Shown here one piece after another: positions 6,671 to 13,403 of a DNA stretch of 17,532 nucleotides (within the stretch, counting starts at the first letter, position 1; each line of letters begins with the position of its first letter). Below the pieces are notes generated by a model. That model did no database searches and was not told where the DNA came from. It was given only the letters and a program-made list of their open reading frames with translations. The translations under genes and the position numbers were made by a program. Location of the stretch: contig JADJXH010000001.1 of NCBI GenBank assembly GCA_016715895.1, positions 1-17,532 on the forward strand, written 5' to 3'. Origin of the DNA: Flavobacteriales bacterium (GTDB lineage: Bacteria > Bacteroidota > Bacteroidia > Flavobacteriales_F > PHOS-HE28).

Positions 6671-7300
6671 ATGATTGAGCGAGTGATGGGTTTCACGCCC
6701 CTGGGTCCGCGGGGCATCGAGGCAGAGACGGCGACGGCGCTGTTATCGCTGCAATGGCCGGGCGCGCTGCGCCTGGTCATCCAGCGCGACAATCCGCACG
6801 AGAGCGGGCGTGAAAACATCCTCCACCAATACCAGCAGGGACGCGAGCTATTCCTGGCCGGCGGCTATGATGCCCTCCTCGTGATTGAGGCGGACATTGT
6901 GCCGCCGGCCGATGCCCTGCTCAAATTGGCGCGGCTGATTGACGAGCATCAGGCGGACCTGGCCTATGGCGTTTACCGGTTCCGGGTCAGCAATGTGATC
7001 AACGTGTTTGAGCGGTATCCCGGCCGGCCACGCAACCCCGGCGAAAGCCTGACGCTGCACCCGCACAAGCTGGCGGTGGCGCGGGCGGCGGGGGTGACCC
7101 CGTGCAGTGGCGGCGGGCTGGGCTGTGTGTTGATTGCCCGGCACGTGCTGGAGCAGTTTGAGTTTCGGCACGAGGACACGGCGCACTGCGACACCTGGTT
7201 TAATCGGGATGTGCTGCGCGGCGGGCTGGTGCAGATGGCGGATATGAGCGTCATCTGCGGCCACGTGCGCGAGGATGGGGAGCTACTGTGGCCGTGGTGA
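6671..7300 (+). CDS. Glycosyltransferase-like protein 1 (GT-A fold)
   Basis: A 209-residue protein, starting at the ATG that follows AGGA (6662-6665) by five bases. Features of a metal-dependent GT-A glycosyltransferase are visible: SGRENILHQYQQGREL (45-60), an acidic DXD-like LLVIEADIVPP (69-79, E73/D75), the acceptor-side SGGGLGCVLIAR (146-157), HCDTWFN (172-178), and a late CGHV (196-199) that could supply the third metal ligand. The product would move a sugar from a nucleotide-sugar to an unknown acceptor. No membrane segment is seen, so it probably acts in the cytoplasm. It is the first gene after the capsid gene (7-base gap) and its stop overlaps the next gene. Fold-level call is good; substrate is unknown. 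Confidence 0.75.
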   Translation: MIERVMGFTPLGPRGIEAETATALLSLQWPGALRLVIQRDNPHESGRENILHQYQQGRELFLAGGYDALLVIEADIVPPADALLKLARLIDEHQADLAYGVYRFRVSNVINVFERYPGRPRNPGESLTLHPHKLAVARAAGVTPCSGGGLGCVLIARHVLEQFEFRHEDTAHCDTWFNRDVLRGGLVQMADMSVICGHVREDGELLWPW

Positions 7301-7845
7301 TGCCGTTTTTGGAGATTATCACGCGGACCTGCAAGCGGCCGGCGCTGCTGGCGGCGAATGAGGCCAGCATCCGGCAGCAGACGGATGGCGATTATGTGCA
7401 CACCATCCTGGAGGACCAGGTGGGGCTGGGCATTGGCCAGGCGCAGATGCAACTGGCGGGCTATGCCAGCCAACTGCGCGGGCGGTACGTGTGGATATTG
7501 GATGATGATGATATGTGCACCCGGCCGGGGCTGGTGGCAGAACTCAAGGCCATCGCGGCGCAGGACGGCGAGCCGGAGTTGATTATGATGCGCATGGACC
7601 ACGGCCCGCGCGGCATCCTGCCGGATGATGCGCGGTGGCAGGGGCCGCCGGTGTGCGGCCTGATTGGCGTGAGCGCGTTTGTGACGCGGCGCGATGTGTT
7701 TGTGCGCCACCGCGCGGCGTGGCTGAGCGCCCGGTATGCCAGCGATTTCGATTTTATTGCCGCGGCGTATGCGGCGGCGGAGCGGGTGAGCTGGTTTGAT
7801 GTGGTGGCCAGCCGGGTGCAGCAGATTGGCATGGGGGTGGCATGA
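7288..7845 (+). CDS. Glycosyltransferase-like protein 2 (GT2-like)
   Basis: This 185-residue protein opens with a GT2-type strand, LEIITRTCKRPALLAAN (8-24), and carries a strong DXD-type motif YVWILDDDDMC (67-77) that would bind the metal and nucleotide-sugar. A VSAFVTRRDVF segment (128-138) and SDFDFI (152-157) match the usual acceptor/catalytic-base region. It is shorter than typical GT2 enzymes, so it may be a minimal catalytic domain. The GTG at 7288 has GGGGAG five bases upstream. The alternative ATG at 7300 overlaps the previous stop as TGATG and would remove four residues. Its own stop overlaps the next gene as ATGA. No signal peptide or membrane helix. Acceptor unknown. Confidence 0.75.
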   Translation: MAVVMPFLEIITRTCKRPALLAANEASIRQQTDGDYVHTILEDQVGLGIGQAQMQLAGYASQLRGRYVWILDDDDMCTRPGLVAELKAIAAQDGEPELIMMRMDHGPRGILPDDARWQGPPVCGLIGVSAFVTRRDVFVRHRAAWLSARYASDFDFIAAAYAAAERVSWFDVVASRVQQIGMGVA

Positions 7846-8555
7846 CGACAGTCGCCATTTTACTACCCAGCCGCGGACGGGCGGCGCAGTTGACTGAGCG
7901 GGTGACCTCGCTGCTGTGGCAGGTGCCCCCGGCCGGGGTGACCATTTACATCACCCTGGCGGTGTGCCTGGACGACGCGGAGACGCAGACGGCCGCGGAG
8001 GCGCTGCAACATACCAGCCGCTTCGCGCAGTTTCGGGTGGAATCGACCAGCCGGCCGGCGGATTCGACGGCGGTGCAGGGCTGGAACATGGCGTACCAGT
8101 TCCGGCGGGCGCGGGGCGGCGCAGACTGGTACATCCTGGGCGCAGATGACATTGTGTGGGTGCCGGGGTGGCTGGATGCGGCGCTGGCCGAAGCCCGGCC
8201 GGGGGTGGAGGTGATTGGCCTGGACGACGGCGGCCACACTGATTTGCGGCTGTATGCGCCGCATTACATGGCCCAGGCCGCATTTGTGGAGGAGGTTTTG
8301 GGCGGGCTGTTTGTGCCACCGGAGTATTACGCCTGGTGGTTCGACCGCGAGGTGTGCGAGGTGGCGCGTGCGCGTAACGCGTACAGCCCGGCGCCGGGCG
8401 CGGTGGCCCGCCATTTACACCCGGATTGGCAGACGGCGCGCATGGACCGGACGTACCGGGATGCCTGGCCGCTGCATGACGTGGACCGGCAGACGTACCT
8501 GACGCGGCGGGCGCAGGGCTACCCGGTGAATTGGAGAGAGCGATGCGAGTCATAG
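7842..8555 (+). CDS. Glycosyltransferase-like protein 3 (GT2-like)
   Basis: A 237-residue protein beginning TTVAILLPSRGRAAQL, the nucleotide-binding strand and loop of GT2-like enzymes. The DXD-type motif is DWYILGADDIVWVPGW (95-110). A second acidic motif, VIGLDDGGHTD (124-134), is followed by an aromatic segment EYYAWWFDREVCEVA (161-175) at the place of the catalytic-base region, and HLHPDW (191-196) may be a late metal ligand. ATGA overlap with the previous gene places it in the same translation unit. It differs clearly in sequence from the two genes before it, so the cassette is not a simple tandem duplication. Acceptor and sugar unknown. Confidence 0.72.
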   Translation: MTTVAILLPSRGRAAQLTERVTSLLWQVPPAGVTIYITLAVCLDDAETQTAAEALQHTSRFAQFRVESTSRPADSTAVQGWNMAYQFRRARGGADWYILGADDIVWVPGWLDAALAEARPGVEVIGLDDGGHTDLRLYAPHYMAQAAFVEEVLGGLFVPPEYYAWWFDREVCEVARARNAYSPAPGAVARHLHPDWQTARMDRTYRDAWPLHDVDRQTYLTRRAQGYPVNWRERCES

Positions 8556-8746
8556 CGAATAAATCATTTGTGAGCCGGTTGGGCGGGCAGACGTACCGGG
8601 TGGCGCAGGATGACGAGCTGCTGCTGCCGGATGGGGCGGATTGGCTGTTGTGCGGGCTGGTGCGCCCGGCCGGGCCGGAGGCGGCGACGCTGGCCCCGGC
8701 GGAGACGGCGACCAAGCCACGGCCACGGAAACGGGTGACAAAATGA
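8543..8746 (+). CDS. Small conserved-type phage protein of unknown function (67 residues)
   Basis: Starts at ATG 8543 with GGAGAG at 8533-8538, inside the end of the preceding gene (13-base overlap). Residues 1-45 look like a small beta-rich domain: MRVIANKSFVSRLGGQTYRV followed by DDELLLPDGADWLLCGLVRPA. The C-terminus (46-67) is a Pro/Ala linker ending in a very basic KPRPRKRVTK. Small proteins with a DWLxxGLV-type motif are often found just before the head-tail connector gene, so it is probably a minor head or neck protein. No function is known to me. The stop overlaps the next start as ATGA. Confidence 0.7.
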   Translation: MRVIANKSFVSRLGGQTYRVAQDDELLLPDGADWLLCGLVRPAGPEAATLAPAETATKPRPRKRVTK

Positions 8747-9318
8747 AACTGAGCGTGTATACCGCGCCAACGGTGGAACCGGTGACGCTCCAGGAGTTGA
8801 AAAACCAGGCGCGCATCGACGATAACACGGACGACAGCGGCCTGGCGCTGTACATCAAAACGGCGCGGGAGACGTATGAGCTGATGACCCGCCGGGCGCT
8901 GTGCACGCGCACCTACGAGCTGACGCTGGATAACTGGCCGGGTGGCCGGCGGATCCGACTGCCGCACCCGCCATTGGCCAGCGTGACCAGCATCAGCTAC
9001 ACGGACGAGGATGGCGCGGTGGCGACAATCGACAGCGGGGATTACCTGGTGAGCACGGTGACGGAGCCGGGCGAGATTGTGCTGCGCAACGGCGTGAGCT
9101 GGCCGGCGGTGGTGCTGCAAGAAGTGGACGCCATCACCATCCGCTACGTGGCCGGGTATGGCGGGGCGGATGACGTCCCGGCCGGGCACCGGCTGGCCAT
9201 CCGTTTATTGGCGGCGCACTACTACGAAAACCGCGAGGCCACGGGCATTGGCAACGTGAGCGAGATACCGCTGGGATTGGCCCAGCTGCGGGACATTGAC
9301 CGGGCAGGGTGGTTCTAA
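8743..9318 (+). CDS. Head-tail connector protein, HK97 gp6-like (phiE125 gp8-type)
   Basis: This 191-residue protein should form the ring that binds under the portal and starts the neck. It shows the family pattern: an N-terminal VEPVTLQELKNQARIDDNTD (about 9-28), a helix with ALYIKTARETYELMTRRALC, then TYELTLDNWPGG and a beta-rich middle with LPHPPLASVTSISYTDEDG. The C-terminal helices include LAIRLLAAHYYENREAT. Repeated D-x-x-D acidic sites at the N-terminus are usual. The ATG overlaps the previous stop (ATGA); a longer in-frame version from 8641 would only repeat the previous gene in another frame. The stop overlaps the next ATG as TAATG. Confidence 0.88.
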   Translation: MKLSVYTAPTVEPVTLQELKNQARIDDNTDDSGLALYIKTARETYELMTRRALCTRTYELTLDNWPGGRRIRLPHPPLASVTSISYTDEDGAVATIDSGDYLVSTVTEPGEIVLRNGVSWPAVVLQEVDAITIRYVAGYGGADDVPAGHRLAIRLLAAHYYENREATGIGNVSEIPLGLAQLRDIDRAGWF

Positions 9319-9638
9319 TGCGCGCCGGACGACTGCGAAACAAGGTCACGATTCAGGAGAAATCGGTCACGCTCTCGGCAGAGGGCGAAGAGGTGGTGAC
9401 CTGGGTCAACGTGGCGACGGTGTGGGCGGGGGTGGAACCGCTGACCGGCCGGGAGTATGCGATTGCCTCGGCGGAGTATGCGGAGGTGACCACGCGGGTG
9501 GTGATGCGCTACCGGCCGGGGGTGGTCCCGGAGCAGCGGGTGGTGTTTGGCGAGCATACGTACAACGTGCGCTCGGTCATTGACCCGGACATGCGCCATA
9601 AAGAGCTGCAACTGATGTGCGATGAGGTGCTGGCGTGA
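9318..9638 (+). CDS. Head closure / head-tail joining protein (Phage_H_T_join type)
   Basis: At 106 residues it has the length and pattern of the SPP1 gp16 / HK97 gp7-like stopper family. It begins MRAGRLRNKVTIQEKS, the common opening of these proteins, then has WVNVATVWAGVEPLTGREY (about 32-50), a beta strand VTTRVVMRYRPGVVPEQRVVF and a C-terminal YNVRSVIDPDMRHKELQLMC. These proteins plug the neck to hold DNA and provide the docking surface for the tail. The ATG start overlaps the connector stop by one base and the stop overlaps the next GTG by four. Confidence 0.88.
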   Translation: MRAGRLRNKVTIQEKSVTLSAEGEEVVTWVNVATVWAGVEPLTGREYAIASAEYAEVTTRVVMRYRPGVVPEQRVVFGEHTYNVRSVIDPDMRHKELQLMCDEVLA

Positions 9639-10000
9639 CGTTTGAGCAGGATGTGGCGCGGGCAGCGGACGAGCTGCGGCGGATGGATGGCATTATTGCC
9701 AACGCCATCCCGGCCGGGGTGTTGGCCGGGGCGAAATATGGCGCGGACCAGGCGCGGCAGCGGGCACCGCGGCGTACCGGCAAAATGGCGGACAGTATCG
9801 AGGCCCGGCCGGGGAGTGACAAAAACTCGGCCGAGGTGTACGCCGGGGTGTTTTATAGCTATTTTGTGGAGCGGGGCACGCGCAAACCGGTGCGCGGCGC
9901 GCGGCCATTCATGCAGCCGGGGATTTACGGCAACCGGAAACGGATCGGGGACATCATCAGCCAGGCGGTTGCCGAGGCTGTTGAGCGAGAGATGCGATGA
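9635..10000 (+). CDS. HK97 gp10-like neck/tail protein
   Basis: A 121-residue protein with the gp10-like pattern: an N-terminal helix, then ARQRAPRRTGKMADSIEARP (about 40-59) with the PxxTGxMxxSI core, VYAGVFYSYFVERGTRKP (68-85) with the conserved YxxFVExGT, and GARPFMQPGIY (88-98). Members sit at the head-tail interface and help complete the tail. GTG start, overlapping the previous stop (GTGA); the stop overlaps the next gene as ATGA. Confident family call from these three conserved blocks. Confidence 0.9.
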   Translation: MTFEQDVARAADELRRMDGIIANAIPAGVLAGAKYGADQARQRAPRRTGKMADSIEARPGSDKNSAEVYAGVFYSYFVERGTRKPVRGARPFMQPGIYGNRKRIGDIISQAVAEAVEREMR

Positions 10001-10365
10001 GCTACGAGAGCGATTTACGGGCGGCGGCGCTGGCGGTGACGAACCTGGCCAACCTGATTGGCACCCGGTTCTACCCGGTGCGGCTGCCGCAGGACGCGGC
10101 CACGCCGGCGATAACGTACCGCCAGTTGGACAGCCAGCAGGAGTTGACGCTGGGCGGGACGGTGATTGGCGGCGAGGTGCGGTATGAGCTGACGCTGCTG
10201 GGCAGCAGCTACGGCGTGATTTTGCAGCTAAAAAGTGCGCTCCAGGAGTTGGAGGGCACCGACTACGGCAGCCTGACCGGGTTCGGGGTCAACGATGGCC
10301 CGGACGGTTGGGATTTTACCGATGAGGTGTTTTATAAGCTGGTCGAAATCACGGCCAGCATTTAG
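9997..10365 (+). CDS. Tail completion / tail terminator protein (DUF3168, SPP1 gp17-like)
   Basis: At 122 residues it matches the tail terminator pattern: helical start SYESDLRAAALAVTNLANLIG, then RFYPVRLPQDAATPAITYRQ (24-43), where the LPQ...PAITY block is characteristic, then a strand pair ending RYELTLLGSSYGVILQLKSAL, and a final WDFTDEVFYKLVEITASI. Such proteins cap the tube and join it to the neck. Placement between the gp10-like gene and the major tail protein agrees. ATG overlaps the previous stop. A 12-base gap with GGAGG follows before the next gene. Confidence 0.85.
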   Translation: MSYESDLRAAALAVTNLANLIGTRFYPVRLPQDAATPAITYRQLDSQQELTLGGTVIGGEVRYELTLLGSSYGVILQLKSALQELEGTDYGSLTGFGVNDGPDGWDFTDEVFYKLVEITASI

Positions 10366-10377
10366 TGGAGGATACAA

Positions 10378-10851
10378 ATGGCAATCTCAGGTTCGTTTGA
10401 TAGTGATGACAAAGTGGTCTGGAAGGACGCGGTGGTGAAAGTGTCGCTTGACGGCGGCTCCACCTATGCGGCCATCACCACCTGGAGCAACATGGTGACG
10501 TTTACGCGCGGGACGTACAGCGTGGAGACGGAGCCGCTGCTGGATGGCAGCAAGTTGCGCAGCGTGGGCAACCTCGGCGCTGGCCGGGTGGCGGTGACCT
10601 GTGTGTATGACGAAGAGAGCACCGGCCCCTGGAAAAATCTCAATGACATTTTCATTGCCGGCACGGCGCTGGATTTGGTGTCACTGACGGTCAGCAAAGA
10701 TACCGCCTCCACCAGTTTTTTGTATACCACAATTAACCCGGTGCTGGTGGCTTGCTCGCTGCCGCCCATTGATGCCAACAACACGATGGCCGGAAAATTC
10801 ACGTTCGAGATTGAGTGCGACGACATGACGCAATCGCTGGTAGGTACCTAA
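10378..10851 (+). CDS. Major tail tube protein
   Basis: This 157-residue protein is in the fixed position of the tube protein, after the tail terminator and before the chaperones. It has its own strong ribosome binding site (GGAGG just before TACAAATG), as expected for an abundant product, in contrast to the coupled starts around it. It is beta-rich and low in charge: VVKVSLDGGSTYAAITTWSN, YSVETEPLLDGSKLRSVG, and a C-terminal TMAGKFTFEIECDD. Less G-biased codon use than neighbours is visible, as in the capsid gene. Family assignment rests on position, size and composition. The stop overlaps the next ATG (TAATG). Confidence 0.8.
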   Translation: MAISGSFDSDDKVVWKDAVVKVSLDGGSTYAAITTWSNMVTFTRGTYSVETEPLLDGSKLRSVGNLGAGRVAVTCVYDEESTGPWKNLNDIFIAGTALDLVSLTVSKDTASTSFLYTTINPVLVACSLPPIDANNTMAGKFTFEIECDDMTQSLVGT

Positions 10852-11189
10852 TGGCGCAACCTCCTGACGAATCTGATTTCGCCATTGAGTCGCCCCTGGC
10901 GCGGTGGCCGGGCATTATCCGGCTGCCGCACCCGGACGAGTTCAGCGGCGAGCATTGGGCGGCATGGCGGGCAGCGGTGGATGAGCAGCCGGAGACGGTC
11001 ATCAGCCGCCTGTACTGCTATGCCGGGGTGGCGTTCATCCAGCGCGTCGGTACGTGGGCGCTGTCGGTGCCGCTGGCCGAGGTGGCCGGCTGGCAGAGTG
11101 ACCCGGCCGCGGAGCGGATTAAGCTGGTCTCCTGGCTGGGTCGAGAGATGCAGCGTTACATGGAGCAGGTGACGAACCCAAAAAACTAG
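10851..11189 (+). CDS. Tail assembly chaperone, zero-frame product (gpG-like)
   Basis: A 112-residue protein expected to coat the tape measure and recruit tube subunits during tail assembly. It is acidic at the start (QPPDESDFAIESPLARWPG), contains RLPHPDEFSGEHWAAWRAAV and a helix with VGTWALSVPLAEVAGW, and ends in the helix RIKLVSWLGREMQRYMEQV followed by TNPKN. The last three codons before the stop, CCA AAA AAC, hold the slippery heptamer for the longer product. The ATG overlaps the tail tube stop; an in-frame GTG/ATG upstream would only overlap the tube gene. Position between tube and tape measure is diagnostic. Confidence 0.85.
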   Translation: MAQPPDESDFAIESPLARWPGIIRLPHPDEFSGEHWAAWRAAVDEQPETVISRLYCYAGVAFIQRVGTWALSVPLAEVAGWQSDPAAERIKLVSWLGREMQRYMEQVTNPKN

Positions 11190-11467
11190 CCCGCCAGGCG
11201 CGCGCGTATTTTCGGCATGGCACCGGCCGGGCACCGTGGATTTGGTCACAGACCCGGCGGTGCATCGAATTGAGCGGCGCGGCGGGCGTGGCCTGGCGGC
11301 ATTTCCCGGCCGGGACGTATCACCAGCAGGCGGCATTGATGTATGGCGAGACTGAGATGATGTTGATGGAGTTGCTATACCGCTGCTGGCGGCAGTATGC
11401 CTACCTGGAGGATACGGATTGGGGCCAGGACGAGGTCAATCTGGAGGCGTGGCTGCATGGCGTATAA
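10851..11467 (+). CDS. Tail assembly chaperone, -1 frameshift fusion (gpG-T-like)
   Basis: Shifting -1 at 11186 joins the 112 residues of the first chaperone to 93 more, giving a 205-residue fusion as in phage lambda G/GT. The extension reads LARQARAYFRHGTGRAPWIW and later ALMYGETEMMLMELLYRCWR and DWGQDEVNLEAWLHGV. It has a Trp/Arg-rich first half and a helical second half, typical of the T domain that binds the tape measure. The extension has no ribosome binding site and no ATG for its first 50 residues, so frameshifting is the only good way to make it. It ends 11 bases inside the tape measure gene. The fusion is inferred from frame logic and the conserved arrangement. Confidence 0.82.
11180..11186 (+). 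promoter_or_regulatory. Programmed -1 ribosomal frameshift site, A AAA AAC
   Basis: The heptamer A AAA AAC is in the correct X XXY YYZ phase of the chaperone frame, immediately before the TAG stop at 11187-11189. This is one of the most efficient known bacterial -1 slippery sequences. Shifting back one base gives CTA GCC CGC as the next codons and opens a frame of 93 codons to 11467. A weak 3' stem using GCCCG (from 11189) and CGGGC (near 11227) is possible but I would not insist on it. Confidence 0.85.
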
Positions 11468-13403
11468 AGTTTTGGATTATCTGATTACGGCTTCGTGGAC
11501 CGGGAAAGGCGCGGCGCAAGGCGCGGCGGCAGACATTCAGGAGGTAGGCACGGCCAGCCACACCACCGGTTTGAGCTTGACTGACCTCAAATCCGGCCTG
11601 GATTTGGCTATGAGCGGTTTCCAGGCGGCCGGGCAAATGGTCGGCGAGTTTTACGACGCATTGAAAGAGGGGGCGGCGCTTGAGTCACAAACGGCAAAAT
11701 TTGACGCACTGGCGGCCAGCATCGGCACGGTGGGGGATGCGCTGCTGACGGATTTGCAAGCGGCAACCGGGGGCATGGTGACCGATGCCAAGCTGGTGGC
11801 CGGTGCAGTGGATTTGATGAACCTGGGACTGGTGCAGAGCCATGAGGAGGTTATACGCTGGTCTGCGGCAATCAGCGCGCTCAATCTGGACATGCAGGTG
11901 TTGGGCCTGACGCTGGCCAACGACTCCACCGCGAGATTGGACAGTCTCGGTTTGTCCATGACGGTGGTTAATGAAAAGACGCAAAAATTCGTCAACATGG
12001 GGTATGAAACCAGCAAAGCGTTTGACCTGGCGGTGCTGGAGGCGTTGGAAGAGAAAATGAGTCTCTTCGGCGACGCGGCAGAAACGACCACCGGCAAGCT
12101 ACAACGATTTGAGACCAGTTGGACCAATTTAACCGACCGGCTTAAATCCGGATTGGCTGAAGGGTTTGCGCCAGCGGTTGACCGCCTGACTGAGTTTATG
12201 GACGAGGTGGCCAACGCTAACGATGATTTGCAGCGCGCCTATGGCCAGGGGTTGGTCACTCAAGAGGAGTATAACGAGTTAGCGCTTAAGGCTGCGCTGG
12301 GATTTGATGGTGCCGTCGAACGATTGCAGCAGGTACGCGATGCTATGCGTACGCTTAATTTTGGCGATGAGTTGGCGCGGATCGCGGCCGGGGCGCACGC
12401 GCTGGACGCAGCGGTGACCACCACCGGCGCGGATTTCGGTTTTAGCCTGCTGCCGATGTTATCCGCGGCCGGGATTGGGGCCACGGAGATGGCCCTGGCG
12501 TTTGAACGGGGCGCGATTATGGCCGAGCGGGGGCTAACGTCTGTTAGCGGGCCGCTGGTGGGCATGATTGGGCAACTGCGCGAGGCGCGGGCGGAGGTGG
12601 GCGGATTTTTTAACCAGATTTCGGCGGGGGCGGCGATTGACCCGGCCGGGCTGCTGATGGACACGGCGGCCGCGGCGGGGGCGAGTGCGCGCAACCTGTA
12701 CGAGATGGCCGGGGCGACGGATGAGGCATTGCAGGCGTTGGTGGATGCCACCATTGCGGCAAAGGCTGAGGAATTGGGCAATGCCGTCGCGGCCGGGGCA
12801 ATGACCGGGGTGCAGGCGCTGGCGGAGCTGGAGCAGTTTGCGCAAAACCTGAACCTCAACCCGACTGAACTCCTGGAACCAACGGTACTCAGCACTGAGA
12901 CGGCGGCGAGCGTTATCAAGGCGAATACGTTGGCGCTGGTAGAGGGGGTCAGCCAGGGAGCGACGACGGCCAGCCGGACGGCGACCACGGCGGTGGATGA
13001 GCTGCGCACCCGCACCGAGGATTTGGTGACGATGCCCAAGCCGCTGGAGTTTGAAACGAATGACGCGGCGGTGCGGTCGGTGCTGGATGAGATGGAGGTG
13101 TGGGCGGCGGCGATGCGCGGCCCCTGGCCGATTGAGTTTAACGTGACGACTACCGGGACACCCCCGGCCGGGGCGGGCGGCAGCAGCGGCGCGCCTCCGC
13201 CACCGACAGGCAGCGGGGGCACCGGCGGCGGCGGTGGGGGTGGTGGTGCGCCGGGGGGCAGTGGCCCGGCCGGGCGTGGACCGGCGGGCAATAACACAAC
13301 AAACTACACGACAAACAACTACTGGACGAACGGCGTCTCGCCGGGGACGCTGGACAACGCCCTGGCGAACTACGGCCGGCGGTACAGCGGAGCGACACGA
13401 TGA
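11457..13403 (+). CDS. Tape measure protein
   Basis: A 648-residue, mostly alpha-helical, Ala-rich protein that sets tail length and is ejected with DNA. The ATG at 11457 has GGAGG at 11443-11447 and lies inside the chaperone end; the longer in-frame version from 11397 is only a shadow of that frame. Long amphipathic helices run from about 30 to 560. Residues about 560-625 are a Pro then Gly-rich linker (PPPPTGSGGTGGGGGGGG), followed by an Asn/Thr/Tyr-rich patch NNTTNYTTNNYW and a short helical end. The size is small for a tape measure; at the usual 0.15 nm per residue it suggests a tail of roughly 90-100 nm. I see no lysozyme or peptidase motif. The stop overlaps the next gene as ATGA. Confidence 0.88.
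   Translation: MAYKVLDYLITASWTGKGAAQGAAADIQEVGTASHTTGLSLTDLKSGLDLAMSGFQAAGQMVGEFYDALKEGAALESQTAKFDALAASIGTVGDALLTDLQAATGGMVTDAKLVAGAVDLMNLGLVQSHEEVIRWSAAISALNLDMQVLGLTLANDSTARLDSLGLSMTVVNEKTQKFVNMGYETSKAFDLAVLEALEEKMSLFGDAAETTTGKLQRFETSWTNLTDRLKSGLAEGFAPAVDRLTEFMDEVANANDDLQRAYGQGLVTQEEYNELALKAALGFDGAVERLQQVRDAMRTLNFGDELARIAAGAHALDAAVTTTGADFGFSLLPMLSAAGIGATEMALAFERGAIMAERGLTSVSGPLVGMIGQLREARAEVGGFFNQISAGAAIDPAGLLMDTAAAAGASARNLYEMAGATDEALQALVDATIAAKAEELGNAVAAGAMTGVQALAELEQFAQNLNLNPTELLEPTVLSTETAASVIKANTLALVEGVSQGATTASRTATTAVDELRTRTEDLVTMPKPLEFETNDAAVRSVLDEMEVWAAAMRGPWPIEFNVTTTGTPPAGAGGSSGAPPPPTGSGGTGGGGGGGGAPGGSGPAGRGPAGNNTTNYTTNNYWTNGVSPGTLDNALANYGRRYSGATR

Noticed and set aside
6671..8555. 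Glycosyltransferase-like genes as DNA hypermodification enzymes
   Set aside because: There is no base-modification gene nearby and they lie in the late structural operon; not excluded, but less likely than a protein or glycan target.
11270..11467. Second tail chaperone as a separate gene
   Set aside because: No ribosome binding site and the coding-like sequence begins about 80 bases earlier, right at the slippery heptamer, so a frameshift product is the better explanation.
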